Assembly (NCBI RefSeq): GCF_010389155.1 | Contig: NC_057765.1 | Location: forward strand, 5,518,001-5,582,000 | DNA: 64,000 nucleotides | Direction: 5' to 3' | Source: Erigeron canadensis | Lineage: Eukaryota; Streptophyta; Magnoliopsida; Asterales; Asteraceae | Shown here: positions 10,480 to 20,314 of the stretch, piece after piece | How positions within the stretch are numbered: position 1 is the stretch's first letter | Layout of the letters: every line of letters begins with the position of its first letter | Program-made: the position numbers and the translations under genes | The notes under the pieces: generated by a model | What the model was told of the DNA's origin: nothing | Databases searched by the model: none | The model's input: the letters and a program-made list of their open reading frames with translations, nothing else

Positions 10480-11920
10480 TTCTTCCAAGTAGATGGGCTT
10501 CAACCCACTCTCGACTACTTCCTGAGTTCACTCTCGTCGAGATGGATGGGATTTAAGACCTCTCGTAAAGTCAGAGCAAATAATGACACATATAGTGTAT
10601 ATTTCTTATATATGGGTCTCGGCCTTAAGCCTATTTGCTCCATCTAAGGTCCACCCTACCCACTTGTTCCTTCCGTATCATTCTCTAGGTTGGAGATAAA
10701 ATATATTATTGTTAATATATTGTTATTGTCCTTCCAGATTCACTCTCGATCCCCAACTAGGTCTCGACCCTGGGACCACCAAACTAGCTCTCGCCTCTCT
10801 CTCCTCACTCTCAGTCAAGAGGCTCTCTCTTGAGTTTCTCTCGACTGCCCTTCAGGAGTTACCTCCCGTTTCTCTCTCTTGTCTATCACCTCCCTACCGA
10901 ATTTCCCCAAGCACCTCTCGATATATTTCCATCCAAAATAGCTCTCGACCTCTTCCCTTCTTCCATATATAAATTAGGGTAGGAATTTACTCCCTACCTC
11001 ATTAAGTCCCCCAAGTTCAAAGTTATAATTTTCTCTTCAAAAAATTCTAGTTTGAACTTCTCTTCTTTATCTTTCGGATCCAGAGCAGCTTTTCTTTGAA
11101 TATAATTGAGTAGTTGTACAATAAACATCGAGAGATATTTGGTTTCGAGTTGAGGTTATTTTGCCATAAAATTGGTTTAAGAGGACTTGGATTTCATTCT
11201 TCTCTTCTTAATTTAATTTTTATAAATAAGGATAGATTTCTTAATTAAAAGTGACCTTCTATCTCTTTCTTTCTTGAATTTGAAACAAGTGTCAACAAGG
11301 GTGAGTCAAGAGGGATGTAAGTCGAAAGGAGCATAAGCCTTTATTGCTCCCATATAACTCTCTCGCTTACTTTCGCATGGCTCCCGCACAGCTTTTGATT
11401 TAGTGGGCTTTAGAGCTGTTGTCTTGTTATTATTGGGCCCTAAGCCCATTTATCCTCTCAGCAGGATTTACTCTCACCGGAATCGCCATACTCTCGCTTG
11501 TGACTAGGTAAAAATACCTTCATATTAATATAATTTTTGCTAGTCTTGGAATACTTATTTTTCTCTCGACATCTTTTGCCTTCTCATCAAGCTCTTGTCA
11601 TGAATAACTCTCGACAAGCTCCTGACTATCTCCAATGCATACAGAGTAGCTCTTGACCATCTCTCGGGTTAATATATATATATATACGAGAAATTAGATA
11701 TGCATATATAAAACACATTTATGTATAGATGTGTAACAATTGAACAAGCATAGAATTGCTCCCGAAAGCTCTCGCATAGCACCTCTCGTACAACTCTCCT
11801 CAAGGTAGCTCTCGGCTGTCCCCACCTTGAGGTCTAGATTGGTATAGCTCCGACCTCCTCCCCTCTTTTCTCTCTCTTGAGGTGGCTTTCGGCTTATTTT
11901 TCCAAAACACATCTCGACAT
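10480..11920 (+). repeat. CTCTCG-rich region inside copia-1
   Basis: About 16 occurrences of CTCTCG (often ACTCTCGA or GCTCTCG) lie on the plus strand in 1.4 kb, against an expectation well below one in AT-rich DNA. There is a TATA-like CATATATAAATT at about 10963. No coding frame resembles known proteins. It may be LTR or leader material of another element, since the 3' LTR homology begins abruptly at 11921. Confidence 0.6.
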
Positions 11921-13103
11921 ACGAGGAGGACTTTTTACTTTACATCCTTTTACCCGGACAATAATCTTGTCTGTGTATAAAGTACAAAAGGTGTAAAGTG
12001 GTTGAATAAAGTAGCTATTAGTCCTGCTTTATTAAGCATTCTAGGGAATTAAATAATAGTTCCTTAAATGCTGTCAACCATATTTGTACGGCAAAGTTGG
12101 AATTCCAATGACAACTTTGCCTGTAAATAGAGGCCTTTGCACAACGAGAATACAACTTTGCAAACACACACTTTGCAGTATTTTTGGTGACTTGTGCAAT
12201 ATTCTCTCAAACGCAAAAAAGAATATTTCACAAGTTTAAGTGTTTCGATTGTTAGGAGAATTTCCAAATTTAGATCAATTGTATTTCATAGGTTGTTATG
12301 ATATTTACATTCGTGTATTATCTTGGTTTCGCAACAACCTTGTATTTTATTTAAAGTTAATAAATAAAATACACTTGAAAAATACATATTGTCTCACCAA
12401 TTTACTTTAGAAGTACTTTACTTTATTGCATTGTATTTACTTATTTACGTTTATCACCTTAATAAGTAATGATGCAGACGGAAATTTAAGTAATACCTGG
12501 AAAACAATTCTTCAAATTATCATTGATTCAGATTGAATTCCGATAATCTGGATTCTCACACTAAACACACATTGTAAATAGGGAAAAAATGAAATTTTGA
12601 TTTATCATCAACTGATCATTTCCCTAGGTTCTATTACATATAAATAGAGAGGAGAACTTCGAATGGGCCTTAAAATACAAGTGGGCCAAAAGTTATAAGC
12701 AAAACAAAGTCCAGAAAAACCGAAAAAACATATAAAAATGTCCCAAACTCATAGAAAAAGGCCGTTTTAGGGCTCGAAGGCCGACCAAATCGCCTTTGGC
12801 ATTTGCAACTTGATTCATCTCGTTTATGCGGTCGTTTTAATTGGTCATAGGCCCAAAACGAAGTCCTGTAGCTCAGGTTATGCCCTTTTTAATGAAGGCC
12901 TCTTTTTCATCATGTCTTAGCCTTCTAAATACAATAGGGCTTGGGCTTCTATACTTGGGCCTCCATCAAGTAATCTTCAGTTGACCTGGTATACTATTCA
13001 CTGTAACTGGTCACGTCCAGATACAGTGAACGTATTGCAAAGTTATCTCACGATCGACATAGATGTATCTTCAGTAACCATCTAGCAATAGTTAGGACTT
13101 ATA
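11921..13103 (+). repeat. copia-1 3' LTR, 5'-truncated and interrupted
   Basis: Matches 4203-4879 of the 5' LTR from TACGAGGAGGAC onward, with scattered substitutions, and is split by a solo LTR at 12470-12968. The first about 310 bp of the LTR are absent and replaced by CTCTCG-rich DNA. It ends GGACTTATA at 13103, followed by the target duplication ATCTT. Confidence 0.85.
12470..12968 (+). mobile_element. Solo LTR, 499 bp, inside the copia-1 3' LTR
   Basis: The insert begins TGATGCAGACGG and ends GGGCCTCCATCA (TG..CA, imperfect terminal inversion). It is flanked by the 5-bp duplication AGTAA (12465-12469 and 12969-12973). The uninterrupted 5' LTR of copia-1 has one AGTAA at this site. A TATA-like ACATATAAATAG lies near 12638. 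There is no coding sequence. Strand is taken from the TATA and is not certain. Confidence 0.8.
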
Positions 13104-13108
13104 ATCTT

Positions 13109-13407
13109 AGGTAGGCAACATTTCAAGTAAAGGCTCATGTTTTACAAAGTTACTTGATCAAGAAAAATCTCAAACATTTATCCATTTAATTAAGTTATAT
13201 TATTGATCAAATAAAATTACACCAAAAAAGGTTAGATTGAAAGTATGTACAAATTATTCCTCAACCTAAACCTTATTAACTTATTTAATAACTACTCATG
13301 GTTAATATTTCGGGGAAAAGTCCACATTAGTTACTTCTTTATATCCATTTGTAAATGTATGTGACCAATTTATATAAATCTCCCACATCATTATTAGCCT
13401 TTTTCAT
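13109..13407. other. Non-coding spacer between copia-1 and Athila
   Basis: AT-rich DNA; nothing recognised. Confidence 0.4.
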
Positions 13408-13410
13408 ATG

Positions 13411-13959
13411 TGTTTTAAGTCAGTTTTTTATGCATTTGGCGTGTTTATGGTGCTTGTTAGTGCTTTTAGGTTCTCAGCTGGTTGCGTGTCCATTTGGTGC
13501 ATTTTATGACGATTTTTGGCCAAGATGTTGATCCGAGTGTTCGAGAGCTGTTAATAGAGAAGGATCGGAGATTTTAGTTATTCACTGCGCCGTAGTGGGA
13601 TGGGTAGTGCCCCACTGCGCCGATTTGTCCTTAAACGTGTGCAATCACAGCTAAAGTCAAGTGGAGTCGAAGTGGATGATCTTTATTTATATTGTTTGAA
13701 ATTTCTTTACTTTTACTCGCCTTGTCATTTTAATTTCTTTAATTACAATTTGTCAAAGTGAGGTAGCAATTCAGCTACGGTCCCATCCTGTTTCTAAAAT
13801 TACTTTTGCAACAATTACTTCAAAACTAATCCCTGTGAACGACCTTGGACTTGCTTTTTAGCTATACTATATACGAACGGGTCCACTGCCCGAGAGTGTG
13901 TAGTAGTCAGTTTTAGGGTAATTCGTGTTTATAAATTTAAAACTCGATTTTGCACATCA
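13411..13959 (+). repeat. Athila 5' LTR
   Basis: Starts about TGTTTTAAGTCAG and ends TTTTGCACATCA just before the primer site. The start is inferred from TG and from the similar TGTTTTAAGT at 24600; it could be two bases earlier. It contains CACTGCGCCGTAGTGG at about 13583 and a second copy near 13612, members of the palindromic word family of this element. Short (about 550 bp) for Athila, where LTRs usually exceed 1 kb. Confidence 0.6.
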
Positions 13960-13961
13960 AG

Positions 13962-13984
13962 TTTTTGGCGGCGCTGCCGGGGAT
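13962..13984 (+). other. Athila primer binding site
   Basis: TTTTTGGCGGCGCTGCCGGG begins two bases after the LTR. It closely resembles the TGGCGCCGTTGCCGGGGA primer site that I associate with Athila/Tat-type elements. Confidence 0.7.
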
Positions 13985-14133
13985 TGTGTGCCAATTTAGT
14001 TGTTAGTTTAGTGGTTTGATCCTTTTTCATGCGTGAGGAAGTTACTCGTTTTATTAGTATAGTTTTCTTTTCTTATCACATGTGCATTTGACGTGTTTGT
14101 GTTAGATGTGTTTGCAGGCATATTTATTAGTTG

Positions 14134-15426
14134 ATGAACTTGCGTTCTTCGGGTCTACCCTTGCATAGTCCATTGTCTACTCTAAGAAGGCCAAGAGGAC
14201 GCCGGTTTAACTTCACTGAACCGACAACACCAATACCAACACCATTTTCACCTATAGCTAAACCCACTCCTGATTCAGACGAGGAAGGGTTTTATTTTGA
14301 CGAACTCTTCAATTTAGACGTTAAGCAAGAGGAGATGGCTGACTAACAACCAAGGGATCCAAATGATACTTGCTATGGCGAGAGGCCTCGAACTATTCCT
14401 ACCACCCTTGGCTCCGCCATTAGACCTCTGGCTATCGATCATACTTTCAATTTGAAAGGGAATCATCTCAAGAGCATAGAAGAGCAACAATTTCATGGAA
14501 AAAGGAAATGGGATCCTTACCAACACTTGGATAGGTTTGAAAAGTTAGCTCGGCTTTATCAATATGGTCAAAATCAAATGAATGCCCTGAAGCTTGAGAC
14601 ATTTCCCATTTCAATCGTTGGAGATGCACTTGATTGCTTCAATGATCTTCCAGAGAATTCAATCACTACTTGGGACCAACTAAAGGAGGCTTTCATTAGT
14701 GAGTTTTATTCAGTTCGAACTCAAAGAAGGTTGGAAAATATGATTAGGTTTTTTGAACAAGATGATGGAGAAGATGTGGTGGATGCTTGGGTTCGTTTCA
14801 AGGAAATGTTGAGAAACTGTCCAGGCCACAATTTGACTAGGGAACAATATGTGGAGCTTTTCTTTGATGGGTTAGATAAGAAGTCCAAACAAGAATTAGG
14901 ATATTCTTTTGGGGGTAGTTTCAATAACATTACACCCAATGAAGGGTATCAGATCTTAGAAGGTATGGCAAAGGATAACTCAACTATGGACGACGAAAGG
15001 TTCTTGAAGAATGAAAGAAAGATGAAGAAAGGTACAAGAGAGGGGAGAGTGGCAAGGACTAAAGCTAGCGATGACTCAGGGGTTATTGGAGAGATTTAGG
15101 GGCTCTCTGCGCGAATGGATAAGGGATTCACTGCTCAAGAGGCTAGGTTTGGAGCACTAGAGAGGGATGTTAAGGCCTTAGCCGATGGGTGTGATCATTG
15201 TGGTGATATGCACTATTCTGATGAGTGTCCGAATTGGGCACCCGAAGATGTGAACTATGTTCAGAATCAACCCCAAGGGAGCTTCCACCGCAACACGGGT
15301 TTCCAAAATCGATCTTCAGGTAATTCTTCTTATAACTCTTCTTTTCAGACTAATAATACTCGTTTTCCAGGTAACAGGTGGCAAATAGATAGTTATCAGA
15401 ATCAACCTCAACAGCAGACTCAGTAA
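14134..15426 (+). pseudogene. Athila gag
   Basis: From ATG 14134 (MNLRSSGLPLHSPL) through the retrotrans_gag domain (about 14500-14960: KRKWDPYQHLDRFEKLARLY, TWDQLKEAFISEFYSV, LFFDGLDKKSKQEL) to a zinc-knuckle-like C-x2-C-x3-H-x4-C at about 15192-15230 (CDHCGDMHYSDEC). In-frame stops at 14344 (TAA), 15097 (TAG) and 15424 (TAA) interrupt it. Gag forms the particle and binds RNA. The core domain is well kept, so the decay is fairly recent. Confidence 0.8.
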
Positions 15427-15477
15427 GGCCAAGGATCAGGTTCTTCTTCTTCTTCTAATACCGATCCTAATGCCGAG

Positions 15478-16585
15478 TTGAGGGAGATGATGAAGCAGTT
15501 GGTTAGTAATCAAGCTGAAACAAACACTAGCATTCAAATGATCAGGGATGATACCAAGGCTTTGAGTGAGAGGTTGGATAGAATAGATGGGAAGGTGGAA
15601 ATTAATATGAAGAATCAGTGTGTTAATTTTAAGGATCTCGAGAGTAGGATGGTTGCTTTGTCTAGGCCTCCTGGGACTTTACCTAGTAACACTCAACAGA
15701 ATCTGAGGCCTCAATTTAGTCAGGGGCAGAATCAGGGACCTAATACGGGTCAGAAGTACACTCCACCTCCAGTCTGCCAAGAGCAAGCCAAGGCCATTAC
15801 CACTTGTACATGTAGATCTTATGACCCTCCTCCTATGCCTAATGTTGTTGTTTCAAATGTGCAGGATAAGGGGAGCAATGATGTATTTGATGATGTTGAT
15901 ATTGATGAAGAGATAGAGATGGAGGACAATCCGACCGTGAAGATTCCGGTCACTCCTCCAAAACCGGCTGTGGATCCTGAGGTTAAACCATTCAAGCCAA
16001 AGATACCATTTCCACAGAGGTTTAGGAAAGCAAAGTTGAAGGAGCCGTATGAGAAGTTTGTGGACATGATCAAGAATGTTCACATTAATGTTCCTTTAGT
16101 TGATCTTATTCAGGGGATGCCGAATTATGCCAAGTTCATTAAGGAGCTTGTGACTGACAAAGGGAAATTGGATGAGGTGAAAGCTACTTTTCTTAATGCC
16201 GAGTGTTCTACTATCTTGCAGAACCGCATTCCACCCAAGCTTGAGGATCCAGGGAGTTTCCTTATTACTTGTTCTATTAGAACTCTTACTTGTAAGGCAC
16301 TAGCTGATTTAGGAGCTAGCATTAATTTGATGCCTTACTCGGTTTGGACCAAGTTAGCTTTGGGAGTCCTTCGACCTACCCGCATGAGTAGGTCATATTG
16401 TTTTTCAGTATCCCATTGGGATTGCTGAAAACATGATTGTCCGGGTAGGCCATATTGTTTTTCTTGTTGACTTCGTTATCCTCGAGATGGAGGAATATAC
16501 GAAGGTATCCCTTATTCTTGGACGACCATTCCTTAATACCGCGGATGCTATCATCCGTGTGAAAGACAAGGAAATTTATTAGGGT
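15478..16585 (+). pseudogene. Athila gag-pol linker and protease
   Basis: An open stretch (15478-16428) with a coiled-coil-like start, a Gln/Pro-rich linker and an acidic stretch (DDVDIDEEIEMEDNP) leads to the retropepsin region. The active-site equivalent ADLGASINLMPYSV lies at about 16300-16345, with D-L-G-A-S as usual for Athila. Just after, a local rearrangement around 16380-16440 duplicates a GTAGG(T/C)CATATTGTTTTTC segment and shifts the frame. The C-terminal protease half (LILGRPFLNTADAIIRVKDK) continues in another frame at about 16508-16580. Confidence 0.75.
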
Positions 16586-18705
16586 GTGGGTAATGATAGG
16601 ATTGTGTTTAATGTTGAGAGGTCTATTAAGCATTCTTATTCTACTGATGAGACTTGTTTCAGGATTGATGTTGTTGATGATGCTTTAGACAGAGAATTTC
16701 AGGAACTCATGGAAACAGATATTGAAGAGGGAGAGATCGCTGATTTAGGATCTGGAGATATTTTCGATGAAGATTTGTTTGTAGAGGTCATGTCGCTTAG
16801 CTCGGAAGAGACACCTCCCGAGGATGAGACTTTTGAGGAGGTGGTTGCTGATGGAAGTTCGAAGGTACCTAATTCTGTTGACGTACCACCTACTGACTTG
16901 GAGCTTAAGCCACTTCTGACCCATTTAGAGTATGCATATCTTCCAGGTGAATCTTCTTTACCCTTGGTTATCTCGTCCTCATTCTCGAGTGACGAGAAAT
17001 ATTGTCTTTTGTCTGTGCTTAGAGCCCATAAGCGGGCTTTTGCTTGGAAGACCACCGATATTCTAGGTATTAGTCCTAATTTTTGTCAGCATAAGATAGA
17101 TTTTCTTGATGATGTTAAGCCCGTTGTCCAGAGACAAAGGCGACTGAATCCGAACATGAAAGAAGATGTTAAGAAAAAGGTGATTAAGTTGTTAGATGCA
17201 GGGATCATCTTTCCTATTTCCGATAGTTCATGGGTAAGTCCAGTCTGCTGTGTGTCCAAAAAGGGGGGCATAATAGTTGTTGAAAATGAAAATAAGGAGC
17301 TCTTGGCCACTAGGACTATTATGGGTTGGCGGGTTTGTATTGATTACCATAAGCTTAATGATGCCACCCGTAAGGATCACATTCCCCTTCCTTTCATTGA
17401 TCAAATGTTAGAATGTCTTGCAGGTAAATGAATACTTTTGTTTCTTGAATGGGTTTTCTGGGTACTTTCAAATACCCATTGATCCCAAGGACCAAGAAAA
17501 AACCACTTTCACCTGCCCATTTGGGACTTTTGCTTATCGGAGAATGCCGTTTGGTTTGTGTAATGCCCCGGGCACCTTCCAAAGGTGCATGATTGCTATT
17601 TTCCAGGACATGCTTGAAACTTCAGTAGAAGTTTTCATGGATGATTTCTCGGTTTTTGGGGATTCTTTTCATACTTGCTTAAGTAACTTGGATAGGATGT
17701 TGGAACGGTGTGAGAGGGCACACCTTGTTTTGAATTGGGAAAAGTGTCATTTTATGGTGACCGAGGGTATTGTTTTAGGGCATAAATGTCTAAGGCCGGG
17801 ATTGAGGTTGATAGGGCTAAGATAGATGTAATTGCCAAATTACACCCGCCTTCCAATGTGAAAGGGGTAAGGAGTTTTCTGGGACATGCAGGTTTCTATC
17901 GTCGATTTATTAAGGACTTCTCTAAGATTACTCATCCGATGATCCACTTGTTGGAGAACGACGTGCCTTTTATTTTTGACGATGCTTGTTTGAATGCTTT
18001 TCAGGTGTTAAAAGAAAAGTTGACTGAATCTCCTATCATGGTAGCTCCAGATTGGGATTTGCCTTTCGAGTTGATGTGCGATGCAAGTAATTATGCTGTT
18101 AGAGTTGTGCTAGGGCAAAGGGTTGAGAAACATTTCAAACCCATTTACTTTGCTAGTAAAACCTTGAACCCTGCCCAACAAAATTATACCACTACAAAGA
18201 AGGAGTTGCTTGCAGTGGTCTTTGCATTTGGAAAGTTCAGATCATATCATATCTTGTTTTGAGTAAGACCATAGTTTTTACTGACCATTCAGCCGTGAAG
18301 TACCTGTTCTTGAAACAAGATGCTAAACCTAGACTTATCCGTTGGATTCTTTTGTTGCAAGAATTTGATATAGAAATAAAGGATAAGAAAGGGGCTGAAA
18401 ACTTGGTTGCCGACCGTTTGAGTCGTTTGGAAGACCCTCGCCGTGAGGAACTTCGAGAAGGGGATATTAATGATAACTTTCCCGATGAATCTTTAATGTT
18501 TATTTCTAATTCTGATGAAGTTCCATGGTTTGCAGATATGGCTAATTATTTGATTGCAGGTGAGATACCAAATGATTTCACGTCCCAGCAAAAGAAGAAG
18601 CTCATATCGGATGCTAAGTACTATTTTTGGGATAGTCCATACTTGTTTCGTCTTTGTGCAGATGGTATGGTTAGGAGATGTGTTGCTGGAGCTGAGACTA
18701 GATAG
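16586..18705 (+). pseudogene. Athila reverse transcriptase and RNase H
   Basis: RT starts near 17085 (HKIDFLDDVKPVVQRQRRLN), goes through WRVCIDYHKLNDATRKDHIP, and shifts frame at about 17420. It continues with TFAYRRMPFGLCNAPGTFQR and the catalytic FMDDFSVFG at about 17635-17660. A further frame change at about 17790 leads to RNase H: FELMCDASNYAVRVVLGQRV with the catalytic Asp, [18 protein letters not shown] with the Glu, and [15 protein letters not shown] at 18260 and TAG at 18703 break the frame. Catalytic residues are still visible, but the polyprotein cannot be read through. Confidence 0.85.
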
Positions 18706-19768
18706 ATTCTGGATGCTTTTCACTATGGTCCAACTGGAGGTCATTACGGTCCTTCAGTTACTGGTAAGAAAGTTTTTGATGCAGGTTTCTATTGGCCTAC
18801 AATTTTCAAGGAGGCCCAGACTTTGGTAGAGACTTGTGACATCTGTCAGAGACAAGGGAGCATCACTAAACAGGATGAGATGCCTCAACAGAGCATGGTA
18901 TGTGAGGTGTTTGATATCTGGGGTATAGACTTTATGGGACCATTTCCACCATCTAATAAGTTTCAATATATTCTTGTCGCCATTGACTACCCGTGTGTAG
19001 TCATTGATTTCCTAAAACAGTTGTTCTGTCGATTTGGTTGCCCAGAGCTTTGATTAGTGACCGAGGAATCCATTTTGCAAATCATCAGTTAGCTAAGGTC
19101 ATGAAGAGGTATGGTGTTGTCCATTATTTTTCTACCACATATCATCTACAGACCAGTGGTCAAGTGAAAAATATCAATAGGGCTTTGAAAAGAATTTTGG
19201 AGAAAACTGTTGGAGATAACCCCAAGGTTTGGACAAAGAAGTTAAATGACGCCTTGTGGGCGTTTAGGACGGCTTTTAAGACCCCGATTGGCACCACGCC
19301 ACACCGGTTGCTCTATGGTAAAACTTGTCATCTTCCTATTGAGATAGAGCATAAGGCGTATTGGGCGTTAAGGAATTTAAATTTAGATATGATGGAGGCT
19401 AGTGAACTTAGAATGTTGCAACTTCATGAGCTTGATGAGCTTAGGCAGGTGCATATGAGAATTCGGGGCTTTATAAGGAAAGGACCAAGGTTTGGCATGA
19501 TAAAAGGATCCGTAGAAAGGAGTTTAAGGTTGGAGCAAAAGTGTTGTTGTTCCTGTCTAAATTTAAGATCAAACAATCTAAACTAACATCTAGGTGGATT
19601 GGACCATTTGTGATTAAACACGTATACCCATCGGGTTACGTTGAGTTGTTCAAACGAAATGGTGAAGGGTCGTTCATTGTCAATAGTCATCGACTCAAGC
19701 TATATTTAGAAGAGGAGCAGGTTGAGGGGATATTTGATGAGATCCCCGTGTTTGAATTTGAAACTTGA
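18706..19768 (+). pseudogene. Athila integrase
   Basis: Shows the HHCC finger ([20 protein letters not shown] then [10 protein letters not shown], about 18736-18860) and the core starting [16 protein letters not shown] with the first catalytic Asp. A deletion in the AIDY..VVIDFLK segment (near 18990) removes about 15 residues. The core continues in a shifted frame with [20 protein letters not shown] (second Asp) and ALWAFRTAFKTPIGTTPHRL. A last frame change near 19545 leads to the C-terminal domain (SRWIGPFVIKHVYPSGYVEL). Pol ends at TGA 19766-19768. Confidence 0.8.
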
Positions 19769-20314
19769 AGGTTAGTCGAGTGGAGCTAAAGACTCGTTAC
19801 TAACTTAAGCGCTTCTCGGGAGGCAACCCGTGTTTATTTTATCGCATTTTACTGTTCTTTGAATTAGTTAGATTTAATCTTGTTTTATTAGTAAGTGTAG
19901 GTGTGATTTTGATGTGAAGAGGTTCCGGGTAAGTGTACTTTGAGCTTTGTCAAAAAAAATTGAAAAGAAAGAAAAACTTTCAGAAAAGTCCCCCACTGCG
20001 CCGCAGTGGGGTGGAATTGCTTGACTGCGCCGCAGTCCGAATCCATGTCACAAGATTGAAAAAACAGCTCACTGCGCCACAGTAGAAGTACATTGTCCTC
20101 ATTGCGCCGCAGTGAGGCACTTGGTAGGCCGGTCAACAAAGGGTCAAAAGGATGGGTGTTTTCATTTTTCACCATAAAATTCTTATCTCTCTTTTTCTCT
20201 CTACTCTCAATACCGAAAAAAGGATCAAAAACCCCATCTCTTGCATCCACTAATTCACATCAAATCTTCCATCTTTAATCTCTCTTCTAGATTATCATCT
20301 ATCTACATTGCATA
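19769..20314 (+). promoter_or_regulatory. Athila leader before the post-pol gene
   Basis: Contains four palindromic words of the CACTGCGCCGCAGTG type (19990-20115), a TATA-like CCATAAAATTC at about 20172, and a pyrimidine-rich stretch (20185-20310) like a plant 5' UTR. I read it as an internal promoter and leader for the gene beginning at ATG 20315. Evidence is sequence layout only. Confidence 0.4.

Larger units (their letters stand above)
3893..13103 (+). mobile_element. Ty1/copia retrotransposon copia-1, decayed
   Basis: The element runs from TGTTAGGTCC at 3893 to AGGACTTATA at 13103 and is flanked on both sides by the 5-bp target duplication ATCTT (3888-3892, 13104-13108). Inside are a 5' LTR, a tRNA-Met-type primer site, gag, a rearranged pol, a post-pol ORF, a 1.9 kb stretch rich in CTCTCG, and a 3' LTR that has lost its first about 300 bp and carries a solo LTR insertion. 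Pol order is PR, INT, RT, RNase H, as in copia. Many stops and deletions make it non-autonomous. Confidence 0.85.

Noticed and set aside
16699..17055. A 118-codon Ser-rich minus-strand frame
   Set aside because: It is the shadow of the Athila pol coding strand; the plus strand has clear RT homology.
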